NCBI GenBank assembly: GCA_039821165.1
Contig: JBCBOT010000004.1
Location: forward strand, 1-64,000
Source of the DNA: Stieleria sp039821165
GTDB taxonomy: Bacteria; Planctomycetota; Planctomycetia; Pirellulales; Pirellulaceae
DNA length: 64,000 bases
Reading direction: 5' to 3'
This document shows, one piece after another, positions 8,639 through 17,733 of this stretch. How positions within the stretch are numbered: the first letter of the stretch is position 1; every line of letters begins with the position of its first letter. Position numbers and translations under genes: made by a program. The notes below the pieces were generated by a model, which did no database searches, had not been told where the DNA came from, and was given only the letters and a program-made list of their open reading frames with translations.

Positions 8639-9001
8639 TCATTCAGGGAGCTGAATTGCAAAGTGTTGCAATTTCTTCCACTGTCGCTGCGGCAGTTCCA
8701 TGACAGCAAAGGCGCCGATTTGACCCTCTTCGGCGAGGTTTTCAACAAAATCCAGTAACTGGGACCGGCTACATCTCCCGCGGAGCTCGACGTACTCGAT
8801 CGCTTCTCCCGCGTCGTAAAGCATTCCCACCAGCTGATGACTCGGACTTGCCCAAGCCACAGACCCATCCATCTCAATCAAAGCCTCTGGATAAGCCGTC
8901 TGTAAACGAGTCAGCGCCGTCTCAAAACGCGACGGAAACGGAGACGGCTGACCGCCCTCTTCAGTGAAGGGACCATAGAGATGGAGATGGAACTCACTCA
9001 T
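8639..9001 (-). CDS. Hypothetical protein (120 residues)
   Basis: No recognised family. The sequence is soluble and mildly acidic, with an N-terminal beta-like segment (FHLHLYGPFTEEGG), a central WASPSHQLVGMLYD region and a Cys at about residue 82. It is on the minus strand, 225 bases upstream of the 64-residue protein, and could be cotranscribed with it. Amino acid composition looks like a real protein, with no low complexity. Confidence 0.6.
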   Translation of the reverse strand: MSEFHLHLYGPFTEEGGQPSPFPSRFETALTRLQTAYPEALIEMDGSVAWASPSHQLVGMLYDAGEAIEYVELRGRCSRSQLLDFVENLAEEGQIGAFAVMELPQRQWKKLQHFAIQLPE

Positions 9002-9207
9002 CAGAATACCTGCATCGATGATCGACGTGCCCGGAGACTTTATCGGACCCCGGCAATACGGACACCCACCAACCGCACCGCAATTCGTTCAAGCCGAAGC
9101 CGTGCGTGGCTTCTTCCATTGAAGTCGTCTCGGCAACTCGGATCGGCCACTAACTAGCGGGAATGTTTCGTTGTTCCTCCCGCCCTCCCACACAGGAGCC
9201 GAATTCG

Positions 9208-9576
9208 ATGAAGCAATTCGCGCCTCTCTTCTCGGTGCTTCTCCTCGCCACGGCAAATCATGCGTTTGCCGATGTGAACCAAAGTGGTCGATCGATCCTG
9301 ATCCCGCTGGAGTTGGATGAGCCTGTTCAGGCTGACGTCCAGAAGCCGCAAGCCATCCCAAAGTCGGAACCGGCGAACGCCGTCACGGAAAACCAGACGA
9401 GTACTCCCGCTGGCGTCCAACCGGCTGCAGTCCCTGAAACGCCTCAGCCATCAATCGCTCCAACAACGGCTGCGAAGCAGCGAACTCGCCCCAGCCCAAG
9501 ACGTGCAGGGCTCTTCCAGCGGATCGAAGCTCAGTGGCGGAAGCGGGGTTGGTTACGCCAATCACAGCGGCACTGA
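9208..9576 (+). CDS. Secreted hypothetical protein, Pro/Thr/Gln-rich
   Basis: The ATG at 9208 is preceded by AGGAG and opens a standard signal peptide (MKQFAPLF, hydrophobic core, then ANHAFA), giving 122 residues; a longer upstream reading is unlikely. The mature part is low complexity, rich in Pro, Thr, Ala and Gln, and ends in a basic tail (RRAGLFQRIEAQWRKRG). I do not recognise a domain. It is followed by a strong intrinsic terminator, which supports a real single-gene transcript. Confidence 0.65.
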   Translation: MKQFAPLFSVLLLATANHAFADVNQSGRSILIPLELDEPVQADVQKPQAIPKSEPANAVTENQTSTPAGVQPAAVPETPQPSIAPTTAAKQRTRPSPRRAGLFQRIEAQWRKRGWLRQSQRH

Positions 9577-9661
9577 GTCGCTGCTCCGCTCCCGCGTTGA
9601 ACAGCGCCGGACCAAACCTATCGAAACAACTCGCCGGTCGTCGGCGGATTGTCGTGCCAGC

Positions 9662-9700
9662 ACGCCCGCCGGGTTCACCGCCCCGGCGGGCGTTCTTTAT
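9662..9700 (+). terminator. Intrinsic terminator
   Basis: A perfect 12-base-pair stem (ACGCCCGCCGGG with CCCGGCGGGCGT, 8-base loop) is followed by TCTTTATT. It lies 86 bases after the secreted hypothetical and directly before the stop codon of the convergent AraC gene. The T-rich side is on the plus strand, so it serves the plus-strand gene. Confidence 0.85.
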
Positions 9701-10447
9701 TTACGATCGATACCTTCCGGGGGTTTCGCCATACGTTTGTTTGAATGAATGGATGAAAGCACTCACACTCTCAAAGCCCAATTCCAACGCGACCTGCGTG
9801 ACGGGTTCTTCTCGACCGAGCATCTCGATCGCTCGCAGCATGCGAACACGGTGACGCCACCGTCCCACCGACAGACCGACGTCATCACGAAACAGTCGTT
9901 GCAACGTCCGTAGACTTGTTCCACACGCGACGGCGAGTGCGTCCAGAGTTTCGTCGCCGCCGGGGTCTTCGAGCAATCGTTCGGCAAAGCGTCTGGCTCG
10001 GGGATCCGACGGCATCTGTAACGCCGCATCGATCGGCTTGAGCGTTCGAAGCCGCTGCTCGAAGAAACGAATCAGCGTGACGTCGTCTTCATTCTCCGGT
10101 CGGACGATGCCACGATCGCAAACGTGTTGAACCAATTCGTGGAGTAGCGAATCGACGTCAAAGACCGCGCAAGGCAGGTCTTCGCAACATGCCAGTTCGC
10201 ACTCCAGGTACACCGTGCGGAGATAGACCGATCCATGCATGGAAATTCGATGACGTTGGGAGGCGGGCACCCAGATCGCTCGCCGTGGTGGCACGGCCCA
10301 ACGATCCGAACCCACGGCGACGGTCATCGCGCCCGCGTTGGCGTAGATGAATTGGGACCACGAGTGTTCGTGCCATTCGATCTGATATCCCGGTGAGTAT
10401 TTCACCGAGAGACTGCGGAGTCCGGTTTGGCAGGTCATCGACATCAC
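9701..10447 (-). CDS. AraC family transcriptional regulator
   Basis: The 248-residue protein has an N-terminal cupin-like sensor region (HEHSWSQFIYANAGAMTV near residue 26, PPRRAIWVPASQRHRI near residue 52) and a C-terminal pair of helix-turn-helix motifs (LAVACGTSLRTLQRLFRDD near residue 165, VALELGFESVSAFIHSFKQ near residue 215, ending in the typical GETPGRYR). The layout is that of the cupin-type AraC regulators. The ligand is not predictable. It is divergent from a VOC-family gene 82 bases away, which is its most likely target. Confidence 0.9.
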   Translation of the reverse strand: MMSMTCQTGLRSLSVKYSPGYQIEWHEHSWSQFIYANAGAMTVAVGSDRWAVPPRRAIWVPASQRHRISMHGSVYLRTVYLECELACCEDLPCAVFDVDSLLHELVQHVCDRGIVRPENEDDVTLIRFFEQRLRTLKPIDAALQMPSDPRARRFAERLLEDPGGDETLDALAVACGTSLRTLQRLFRDDVGLSVGRWRHRVRMLRAIEMLGREEPVTQVALELGFESVSAFIHSFKQTYGETPGRYRS

Positions 10448-10529
10448 ATGTCACAATAACGCAAGTCCGACAACGTCCAACAATCTATTTTGACGACCTT
10501 GCTCGATTCCACACTGCGAGAGATCAATC

Positions 10530-10913
10530 ATGCACGCAAACAACGTTAGCCACTTCGCCATTCACGCCGACGATGTAGAACGAGCGAAGCAGTTTTACGA
10601 GAACGCATTTGGCTGGAAATTCGTCGCGTGGGGCCCTCCGGAGTTCTATCTGATCGAAACCGGCAACGAGAACTCACTCGGAATCCGCGGGGCACTTCAA
10701 AAGCGGCAGGAACCGATCGGATCCGGATTCAATGGCTTTGAGTGCTCCATCTCCGTGGCCGATATCAAAGCTTCTGCCGCTCTCATCGTGGAGCACGGGG
10801 GCCGCATCGTACTTCAAGAAGTTGAAATCCCGACCGTGGGTCGAATCGTCAAATTCAGCGACACCGAAGGCAACATCGCGTGCGCGGTTCAGTACGCCGA
10901 GGGAGCGGTTTAG
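10530..10913 (+). CDS. VOC family (glyoxalase/bleomycin-resistance fold) protein
   Basis: The 127-residue protein has one VOC module made of two beta-alpha-beta-beta-beta repeats. Visible landmarks are HFAIHADDVERAKQFYENAFGW at the start, a metal-ligand-type His, and KFSDTEGNIACAVQY near the C terminus in the position of the usual PDGN segment. Members include dioxygenases, isomerases and antibiotic-binding proteins, and this one cannot be assigned a substrate. It is divergently transcribed from the AraC regulator and ends 6 bases before the convergent SDR gene. Confidence 0.85.
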   Translation: MHANNVSHFAIHADDVERAKQFYENAFGWKFVAWGPPEFYLIETGNENSLGIRGALQKRQEPIGSGFNGFECSISVADIKASAALIVEHGGRIVLQEVEIPTVGRIVKFSDTEGNIACAVQYAEGAV

Positions 10914-10919
10914 GGGGCC

Positions 10920-11729
10920 TCACCCCGTGTTCTCGCCGACTTGCAGTCCGTCGGCCGCATAAATCGATCGTCCGCCATCGACGGGCAAGCAAACACCGTT
11001 GACGAACGTGTTTTCGCACAAAAATCGGGCGGCATGGGCAACGTGTTCTGCCGTTCCGATATCACCGCCAAGCGTGCTGGCACACAGTTTCTTACGCTGT
11101 TCGTCGGGGACTTCACCGGCTAGCAACACGGGACCCGGTTTGACGCAATTGACGCGAATCGATTGATTCCATTGTGCGAGTTCCACCGCGAGCGAACGCG
11201 TCATCAGATCAACCGACCCTTTGCCAAGAAAGTAAGCCGCGTGATCGAGGTAGGGCCGCTCAGTGGCCCAATCTCCGATGTTCACGATGGCCCCGCCACG
11301 AGCTTGGTCACGCATGACCTCTCCGGCCGCCCGCGCCGCGAGAAAGCAAGCGAGCGTGTTAATCTCGAAGTAGCGTCGCACTTCATCCGCAGTGATTTCG
11401 TTGAGACGGGTCGGCCACCAAATGGCGGCACTGTTGACGAGGATGTCCAGTCGACCGAGCGCCTCATGAGACTCACGCACCAAACGACCGGGAGTGGCCT
11501 CGTCCGCCAAATCACCCTGCGTGATGATCGTCTCCATTCCATGTGACGAATTGATCTGTTCGGCAAGTTCTTCGGCCTGATCGGTGCTTGTGTTGGCGTG
11601 CAACGCGATTCGGCATCCGTGCTTGGCGAATTCCAGCGCGATCGCCCGACCGACGCGGGGGGCGCCGCTCCCGGTGATCAAAGCAACCGGCGACTCACAA
11701 TCGAAAACTTCCTGCAATAAACCCATCAA
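10920..11729 (-). CDS. SDR family oxidoreductase (FabG/pteridine reductase-like)
   Basis: Of 269 residues, the NAD(P)-binding TGSGAPRVGRA motif is near residue 20, LDILVNSAA near residue 95, and the catalytic tyrosine and lysine appear in AAYFLGKGS (YxxxK) near residue 172. The glycine motif has an Arg in the position seen in pteridine reductases (TGxxxRxG-like), and the C-terminal FVNGVCLPVDGGRS block is typical of SDR enzymes. The reaction is an NADPH-dependent carbonyl reduction; FolM/PTR1-like activity is a possibility only. It is convergent with the VOC gene. Confidence 0.87.
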   Translation of the reverse strand: MMGLLQEVFDCESPVALITGSGAPRVGRAIALEFAKHGCRIALHANTSTDQAEELAEQINSSHGMETIITQGDLADEATPGRLVRESHEALGRLDILVNSAAIWWPTRLNEITADEVRRYFEINTLACFLAARAAGEVMRDQARGGAIVNIGDWATERPYLDHAAYFLGKGSVDLMTRSLAVELAQWNQSIRVNCVKPGPVLLAGEVPDEQRKKLCASTLGGDIGTAEHVAHAARFLCENTFVNGVCLPVDGGRSIYAADGLQVGENTG

Positions 11730-11863
11730 GCGATCACCACACTGCGGATCGGAAACCTACTTCGCGACGCGAAAAAAACGACGGCGTTCACGGCTACTTT
11801 GCCGAACCGTTAACATTGTCGTGACATCTGACCAAACACCATACCCTCTCTCCAACCCACACC

Positions 11864-13378
11864 ATGTCCGGAACGCTCCAGTCCGAACCGACGCCAAAAG
11901 TGCCACAGCTGCCCGATCCGAAATTTGTGGTGGTGGAGAACGCCGCCGATGAGAACTGCGATGTTCTCGTGATCGGAGTCTGCGAGAAGAGTACGCTCTC
12001 GTCGATTGCCGCCAACATCGATCAAAAACTTGGGGGCACGCTTTCAGGGTTGATCGCCCGCAACAAGCTTTCCACCGATGTCGGGGATTCGATGCTCATC
12101 CCCGGTCCCGCTGCCACCGGTGGCGACGGAGCGGCACTCGTGCTGGTGCTCGGTTTGGGGCTCAAAGATGATCTTGACCGAGGCAATGCGATTTCCGCGG
12201 CCGCGATGGCCCTGCGCAGCCTCTCCGGCGATCCACACGAGAAGGTCGTTCTGGCTCTCGCGGAGAATTTTAAAGCCAAGGATCACGATGCCTTGCTGGC
12301 CGGTGCGTTGTATGGCCTGGAGGGTCAGTCGATCTACCGCACCAAAACAACGATCCATGTGCCCGAATCGATCGGAGTCGCTGGTATTGCGCCGGAGGCC
12401 ATCGAACGAGGCGACGTGCTGGGTGACTCGATCAACCACACGCGACGGTTAGTGAACGAGCCGGCCGCCTCGATTTACCCCGAATCCTTCGCACGTCGCG
12501 TCGCCGAACTTGCCGAGAGCGTGAGTCTCGAATGCGAAGTTTGGGACGAAAACAAACTCGTCGAGGAAAACTGTCGCGCCATGTTGGCCGTCGGCGCGGG
12601 AAGTTGCAAACCACCTCGGCTCGTCATGCTGCGGCATCTCGGTGGTGCGCCCGATGAACCGCCGATCGCAATTGTCGGCAAGGGTGTCACCTTCGATAGT
12701 GGCGGTTTATCGCTCAAGCCGAGTGACGGCATGATCGACATGAAGTGTGACATGGCGGGTGCCGCCACCGTCGTCGGAACACTTCATGCGGTAGCAAAAC
12801 TCGGAATCAAAAAGAACGTTCTAGGCTTCTGTGGTTTGGCCGAAAACATGGTGAGCGGCTCCAGCTACAAACTCGGCGATGTCATCGAAACGAGGAGTGG
12901 CAAGACGATCGAAATCTTGAACACCGATGCCGAAGGACGTGTCGTCTTGGCAGACACACTCGATGTCGCCATTGGTTATAAGCCTTCCGCGATGGTGGAC
13001 CTGGCCACACTCACCGGCGCCTGCATGGTCGCACTCGGAAACGAAGTCGCCGGGTTGATGGCGAATGATCAAGAGCTGTGCGACGCAATCACGGCCGCTG
13101 CCAACGTCGAGGACGAACCCGTGTGGCAACTCCCGATGTTCAAGCTCTATGACGAAAAAGTCAAAAGCAAAGTCGCCGACATCAAGAATATCGGGGAAGG
13201 TCGCTGGGGCGGCGCCATCACTGCAGCCAAGTTCTTGGAGAACTTTGTCGGCGAGACGCGCTGGGTCCACATGGACATCGCCGGACCCGCATTCGCTGAC
13301 AGTGCGAAACCGTACCGCGATGCGGGAGCCACTGGCGTCATGGTCCGAACGCTGGTGCGTTGGATCGAAACGCTCTAA
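11864..13378 (+). CDS. pepA: Leucyl aminopeptidase (M17)
   Basis: The protein has 504 residues, the usual length. The two-zinc active site is complete: Lys and Asp in GKGVTFDSGG (about residues 271-280), Asp in MKCDMAG, and Asp/Glu/Arg in the signature NTDAEGR (353-359). The N-terminal third is the less conserved domain that can bind DNA in E. coli PepA. It removes N-terminal residues from peptides in the cytoplasm. It ends 13 bases from the convergent DUF1559 gene with no clear terminator between them. Confidence 0.97.
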   Translation: MSGTLQSEPTPKVPQLPDPKFVVVENAADENCDVLVIGVCEKSTLSSIAANIDQKLGGTLSGLIARNKLSTDVGDSMLIPGPAATGGDGAALVLVLGLGLKDDLDRGNAISAAAMALRSLSGDPHEKVVLALAENFKAKDHDALLAGALYGLEGQSIYRTKTTIHVPESIGVAGIAPEAIERGDVLGDSINHTRRLVNEPAASIYPESFARRVAELAESVSLECEVWDENKLVEENCRAMLAVGAGSCKPPRLVMLRHLGGAPDEPPIAIVGKGVTFDSGGLSLKPSDGMIDMKCDMAGAATVVGTLHAVAKLGIKKNVLGFCGLAENMVSGSSYKLGDVIETRSGKTIEILNTDAEGRVVLADTLDVAIGYKPSAMVDLATLTGACMVALGNEVAGLMANDQELCDAITAAANVEDEPVWQLPMFKLYDEKVKSKVADIKNIGEGRWGGAITAAKFLENFVGETRWVHMDIAGPAFADSAKPYRDAGATGVMVRTLVRWIETL

Positions 13379-13391
13379 GAGGCAGTCGATC

Positions 13392-14600
13392 CTAAAGCGA
13401 TGGACCCTTCGAAGTCAGCCGGTGAAAACTGGCGAGTTCCTGTGGACCGATTTCGATCTCGTTGCTGGTCCATTGCAACAGCCCAGGCGTCGTCGGTGCT
13501 TGAAAGCCGTTGTTGATGAATTGGTCGCGGTTTCGATCGATCAGCTGTTTGACTGAGATGTCCCCCATCAAGCAATTCGCGATTCCGTTGTGCAACGGCA
13601 TGATCCCGCGATAATCCTGCCGCGTATCGTAGTCCCATTGCTTCAACCATCCGGTCGGACCGTTGCGAGTGGCGCCCCCGATGACGTTCGGAAACTGCGT
13701 GCCTTTGGACAGTCGACCCGGGGTCTGTAGGTGAAACGGGCTGGGCGTATCTTCGGTCCCATCAAGATTTGTGTCGATGTTCACATGGTTGCCGATCGGG
13801 ACACCCACGACCGGCGTCACATAGAAGCTACCGCCGGGGATGATTCCGACGGTCGTCGACAGTGTTCCCGTCGGTGACGCGTCGACCAGAAGAGGGACCG
13901 TACTTGCGGGAGCACGGGCACCGTCAAGATAAGCCGTCGTGAGCGGACCCTTCGTCACATTGGTTCCACGAGGATCGGTGTTTGTGCAGCTCGCATCGAG
14001 GGCTTGAAGGTTACCTTCCGAATCCAAGTTCAATTCGGTCCGGAGCAAAAACCAACTCGCCGCGTAGTTTGTGTTGTATCCGTTCTCGATGACCAAGCGG
14101 TTGATCAACTCGGCTCGTTCGGCCGAACCAGCGGTCGCACCTTCGTGAACAATCCGTCGAGCGATGTTTCGAATCGTTTGGCCGGTTGTATCCTGATAGG
14201 CGGGCGAACCGAGAAGGTCGACACAACCTGTCGAGGTTAATTGGGCCAACGGCAATGTCAGCAGTTCCTGGATCGCTTTGCTTGTGCCCGCGGTGTTGCT
14301 GGGGCACTTCATTTCGCTGACCACGGCACCCCCGCGGACCATGTCCGCGACCCAACCGACTTCGGTGGGGACACCATCCCGCGTGAAGTCAAACCCTCCC
14401 GTGCAAAGAGAGCCGTCAGGGACTTGGGTACTCCGTGCAACCATGAGCGTCCCGAAGTTGCGGAGATTATTTTTGCACGCTGTCGCTCTGGCCGCTTCGC
14501 GGGCTTTACTCATCGCCGGCAACGCCATCGAGGCGAGAAGTCCGATGATGGCGATTACGACCAACAGTTCCACCAGCGTGAACGCATTTCGCTTCACCAT
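13392..14600 (-). CDS. DUF1559 family prepilin-like protein
   Basis: The 402-residue protein has a class III (prepilin) leader: short basic MVKRNA, then FTLVELLVVIAIIGLLASMALPA, with the cleavage Gly replaced by Ala before Phe and Glu at +5. The rest is the DUF1559 pattern: a long secreted domain with an N-terminal helix (KAREAARATACKNNLRNFG) and a C-terminal H-xG...GD segment (LHNGIANCLMGDISVKQLI). These proteins are extremely numerous in planctomycetes and are thought to be surface or pseudopilus components. It is not next to the T2SS operon but may share its machinery. Confidence 0.93.
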   Translation of the reverse strand: MVKRNAFTLVELLVVIAIIGLLASMALPAMSKAREAARATACKNNLRNFGTLMVARSTQVPDGSLCTGGFDFTRDGVPTEVGWVADMVRGGAVVSEMKCPSNTAGTSKAIQELLTLPLAQLTSTGCVDLLGSPAYQDTTGQTIRNIARRIVHEGATAGSAERAELINRLVIENGYNTNYAASWFLLRTELNLDSEGNLQALDASCTNTDPRGTNVTKGPLTTAYLDGARAPASTVPLLVDASPTGTLSTTVGIIPGGSFYVTPVVGVPIGNHVNIDTNLDGTEDTPSPFHLQTPGRLSKGTQFPNVIGGATRNGPTGWLKQWDYDTRQDYRGIMPLHNGIANCLMGDISVKQLIDRNRDQFINNGFQAPTTPGLLQWTSNEIEIGPQELASFHRLTSKGPSL

Positions 14601-14777
14601 TGGTTTCCGAGCCTTTGGGGAGGAAGGGGAGGGGCACCGTGTGCGAGAGGTTGGTTTGAGAGTCGGATACCGACAATCTCAAATTGAGTTTATTACTTCT
14701 TCTTCATCCTTCCTTCACTGTTAGGCGAATAGCGACGACGAGTCGAAGAACGTGGTCGAGGCGTTAAACTACAAAGG

Positions 14778-16055
14778 ATGAGCACATCGACGACCCAACA
14801 CGACGATTTGTGGCAGCTTGACCCCCACACTTTGCGTCAGCTTCAACTCGAACGCCTGAACCAGCTTCTTGGGGTCGCACAGCAGCGCGATTTCTACCGT
14901 GAAAGGCTTTCTGGGCTAAAACTCCCGCTGGAATCGCTTGACGAATTGCGGTCGATCCCATTGCTCACCAAGTCGGAAATGGTGGCGGATCGAGCCGGTC
15001 CACCAGGACGAATGTTCGATCTTCCCCGGGAGCGTTACACGCGGTTCCACCAAACCAGTGGTACCAAGGGGCATCCGATGCCCGTGCTCGATACGCCCGA
15101 CGATTGGGACTGGTGGATGACTTGCTGGCGTCACGTCTTACGAGCCGCAGCGGTTTCGGCGGAGGACATCGCGATGATGGCTTTCTCGTTCGGACCTTTC
15201 ATCGGTTTCTGGAGCGCGAGCGATGCGTTGCTCGGCGAAGGCGCGATGGTCGTACCGGGAGGTGGCATGTCCAGCGAGGCCAGGCTGCAATTGATCTATG
15301 AGCAGAATTGCACGCTCGTTTGTTGCACTCCCACCTACGCACTTCATCTGCTGACCATTGCGCAGCAGCGATCCATCGATCTTGGATCGTCACCAGTCAC
15401 ACGGCTGATTGTGGCTGGCGAGCCGGGCGGCAGTCTTCCTGCGGTCCGGAAACGAATCGAAGAAGGCTGGGGCGCCCGGGTGATCGATCACAGTGGTGCC
15501 AGCGAAATCGGTGCCTGGGGTTTCGGCAACAGTGAAGGGACAGGACTGCACGTCATCGAATCCGAGTTCATTGCCGAGTGTTTGTGCTTTGACGAACAGA
15601 CTCCCGAAGGCCGCCCGGCCACTGATGGCGAACCCGCGGAGTTGGTTCTGACGGGGCTGGGGCGTCTTGGCGGTGCGGCCATCCGTTATCGCACCGGCGA
15701 CATTGTGAAAGCCTATCGATCGCACCCTCATCCATGCCGTTTCTTGTATCTCGATGGCGGTGTGCTTGGCCGAAGCGATGACATGATCGTCGTTCGTGGC
15801 GTGAATGTTTTTCCGAGCAGCGTCGAAGCGATTGTGCGTGAGTTCACACCCACGGCCGAGTTTCGAATGCTTGTCAGCAAGCTCGGCGAAATGGACTCAC
15901 TCGCGGTAGAAATTGAGCTACCGACTGACGCTTGCAATGAACTCGCCGGGCTGTTTCAGAGTCGGTTGGCGATGCGGGTCGATGTACGCTCGACCGAACA
16001 GGGATCGCTTCCAAGGTTCGAAGGCAAAGCGAAGCGTCTAATCGACAATCGCTAA
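14778..16055 (+). CDS. Phenylacetate-CoA ligase-like AMP-forming enzyme (PaaK family)
   Basis: The 425-residue protein has the PaaK layout: HQTSGTKGHPMPV (ATP/AMP P-loop) near residue 95, HSGASEIGAWGF near residue 238, AIRYRTGDIVKAY near residue 298 and a C-terminal GRSDDMIVVRGVNVFPSSVE block near residue 330. The family activates aromatic acids such as phenylacetate to acyl-CoA. No other phenylacetate-pathway gene lies nearby, so the substrate is uncertain and an adenylating role in a different pathway is possible. It converges on SelO with 16 bases between the stops. Confidence 0.88.
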   Translation: MSTSTTQHDDLWQLDPHTLRQLQLERLNQLLGVAQQRDFYRERLSGLKLPLESLDELRSIPLLTKSEMVADRAGPPGRMFDLPRERYTRFHQTSGTKGHPMPVLDTPDDWDWWMTCWRHVLRAAAVSAEDIAMMAFSFGPFIGFWSASDALLGEGAMVVPGGGMSSEARLQLIYEQNCTLVCCTPTYALHLLTIAQQRSIDLGSSPVTRLIVAGEPGGSLPAVRKRIEEGWGARVIDHSGASEIGAWGFGNSEGTGLHVIESEFIAECLCFDEQTPEGRPATDGEPAELVLTGLGRLGGAAIRYRTGDIVKAYRSHPHPCRFLYLDGGVLGRSDDMIVVRGVNVFPSSVEAIVREFTPTAEFRMLVSKLGEMDSLAVEIELPTDACNELAGLFQSRLAMRVDVRSTEQGSLPRFEGKAKRLIDNR

Positions 16056-16071
16056 CTCACTCGTGACCGGA

Positions 16072-17676
16072 TCACGAGCTGCAGGACAACATCGAACAGC
16101 CGGCGCGGTGACGTGCCCATTCGGGACGCTTCTCCGCGTAGGCTTCTCGACCTGGCTGAGGCGTGTAGGGTCGACGGAGTACATCGAGCAGTTCGGTCAC
16201 GCCGCCATGATCACCTTTTTCACTCCGATCGATCGCCAGTTGCGCCAGGTAGTTGCGAAGCACGTAAAGCGGATTGACGGAATCCATTTTCAGTTTGCGG
16301 TCCGCGTCGGTCACGCCTGCTCGAGTGAGTCGATCGCGATAGCGTTCAAACCAACTCGCTGTCTGTTCACGAACCTCCGCGCCGATTTCGTCGGGTTGAT
16401 AGTACGCCTCGGAAAGGTGGTCGGGAACCGTTTGTGGCTCGGCATCTCGGGGCACGTTCGCGAGTAGACGGAAGAACAATGTCATGTCCGTCTCGGCACG
16501 TTGGAGTAATTCCAACAGATCTTCGAACAACAGGGCATCGTCATCACCTTGAAATTGATCCAAACCGATTTTTGACGCCATCATCTGGTTCCAGCCCGAC
16601 TCAAAGGACGCAACATACGATCGCAACCCTTCCTGCAGAAGTTCGACGTTATTGTCGACCAGCGGTAGCAGCGCGGAACCGAATTGGGCCAAGTTCCACT
16701 GGGCGATTTGCGGTTGATGCCCATAGCGGTAACGCCGACCCTCCGCATCCGTGGTGTTCGGTGTCCAATTCGGATCAAAATCCTCAAGCCAACCGTACGG
16801 TCCGTAGTCGATTGTTTGCCCGAGGATCGAAAGGTTGTCTGTATTCATCACGCCGTGCACAAAACCGACTCGCATCCAGTGCACCATCAGGTCCGCTGTC
16901 CTCCGGCAGATTTCGCCGAACCATTCCGCGTAGACTTGGTGTGACGGTTCACCGAGTTCGGGAAAGTCATGCCTTATGGTGTAGTCTGCAAGTGTTTTGA
17001 GTGTGGTGTAGTCTTGGCGACTGTGAAAAATCTGAAAGCTACCGAGCCGCACAAAGCTCGGCGCGACACGGCACACCACCGCGCCCAGCTCTTGCTTCGG
17101 ATGGCCGTCATAAAACATGTCGCGGGTCACGGACTCGCCGGTCAGCACAAGACTCAGCGCCCGCGTTGTCGGAACACCCAGATGATGCATCGCTTCGCTG
17201 CATAAGAACTCGCGGACCGAACTCCGCAATACCGCAAGTCCATCGGCAAAACGTGAATAGGGTGTCGGTCCCGCGCCTTTGAGCTGAAGCATTTGATGAC
17301 GCCCATCCACGTCGATCACTTCGCAAAGATTGATGGCTCGTCCGTCACCAAGCTGACCCGCCCAATTCCCAAACTGGTGCCCGCCGTAGCACATCGCGAA
17401 CGGGTCCATTTCTGGATGAAGCAGATTGCCCGAAAACACCTCGGCGAACTGCTGCGATTCAATCAACTGCTCATCGATTCCCAACTCGCTGGCAACTTCT
17501 TCGGATACCGCGACACGATGGGGAGCTCGCACTGGCTTCGGTGAAACGCGTGAAAAACAGGCTTCATAAACCTGTCTCGTCTCGTTGCTCGTTTCCGGAT
17601 CGGCCGGCAGTTCACGGGTGAACCGATTCTCAAATCGCAACGCGTCCCAGCCGCGATGCCAATGGACTTCACTCAT
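16072..17676 (-). CDS. selO: SelO/YdiU family protein adenylyltransferase (pseudokinase)
   Basis: The 534 residues match SelO: MCYGGHQFGNWAGQLGDGRA near residue 98, LKGAGPTPYSRFADG near residue 130, then RSSVREFLCSEAMHHLGVPTTRALS, and VHGVMNTDNLSILGQTIDYGPY near residue 275. SelO transfers AMP from ATP to Ser/Thr/Tyr of protein substrates and is linked to redox stress. The extreme C terminus (CSMLSCSS) is the position of selenocysteine in some orthologues; here a cysteine is encoded. No neighbouring gene suggests its target. Confidence 0.95.
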   Translation of the reverse strand: MSEVHWHRGWDALRFENRFTRELPADPETSNETRQVYEACFSRVSPKPVRAPHRVAVSEEVASELGIDEQLIESQQFAEVFSGNLLHPEMDPFAMCYGGHQFGNWAGQLGDGRAINLCEVIDVDGRHQMLQLKGAGPTPYSRFADGLAVLRSSVREFLCSEAMHHLGVPTTRALSLVLTGESVTRDMFYDGHPKQELGAVVCRVAPSFVRLGSFQIFHSRQDYTTLKTLADYTIRHDFPELGEPSHQVYAEWFGEICRRTADLMVHWMRVGFVHGVMNTDNLSILGQTIDYGPYGWLEDFDPNWTPNTTDAEGRRYRYGHQPQIAQWNLAQFGSALLPLVDNNVELLQEGLRSYVASFESGWNQMMASKIGLDQFQGDDDALLFEDLLELLQRAETDMTLFFRLLANVPRDAEPQTVPDHLSEAYYQPDEIGAEVREQTASWFERYRDRLTRAGVTDADRKLKMDSVNPLYVLRNYLAQLAIDRSEKGDHGGVTELLDVLRRPYTPQPGREAYAEKRPEWARHRAGCSMLSCSS

Positions 17677-17733
17677 ATCGACTCAGGACTCCTCGAGGCG
17701 TTTCGCAATGATAGCCCCGAAGCAAGCCGGCCA

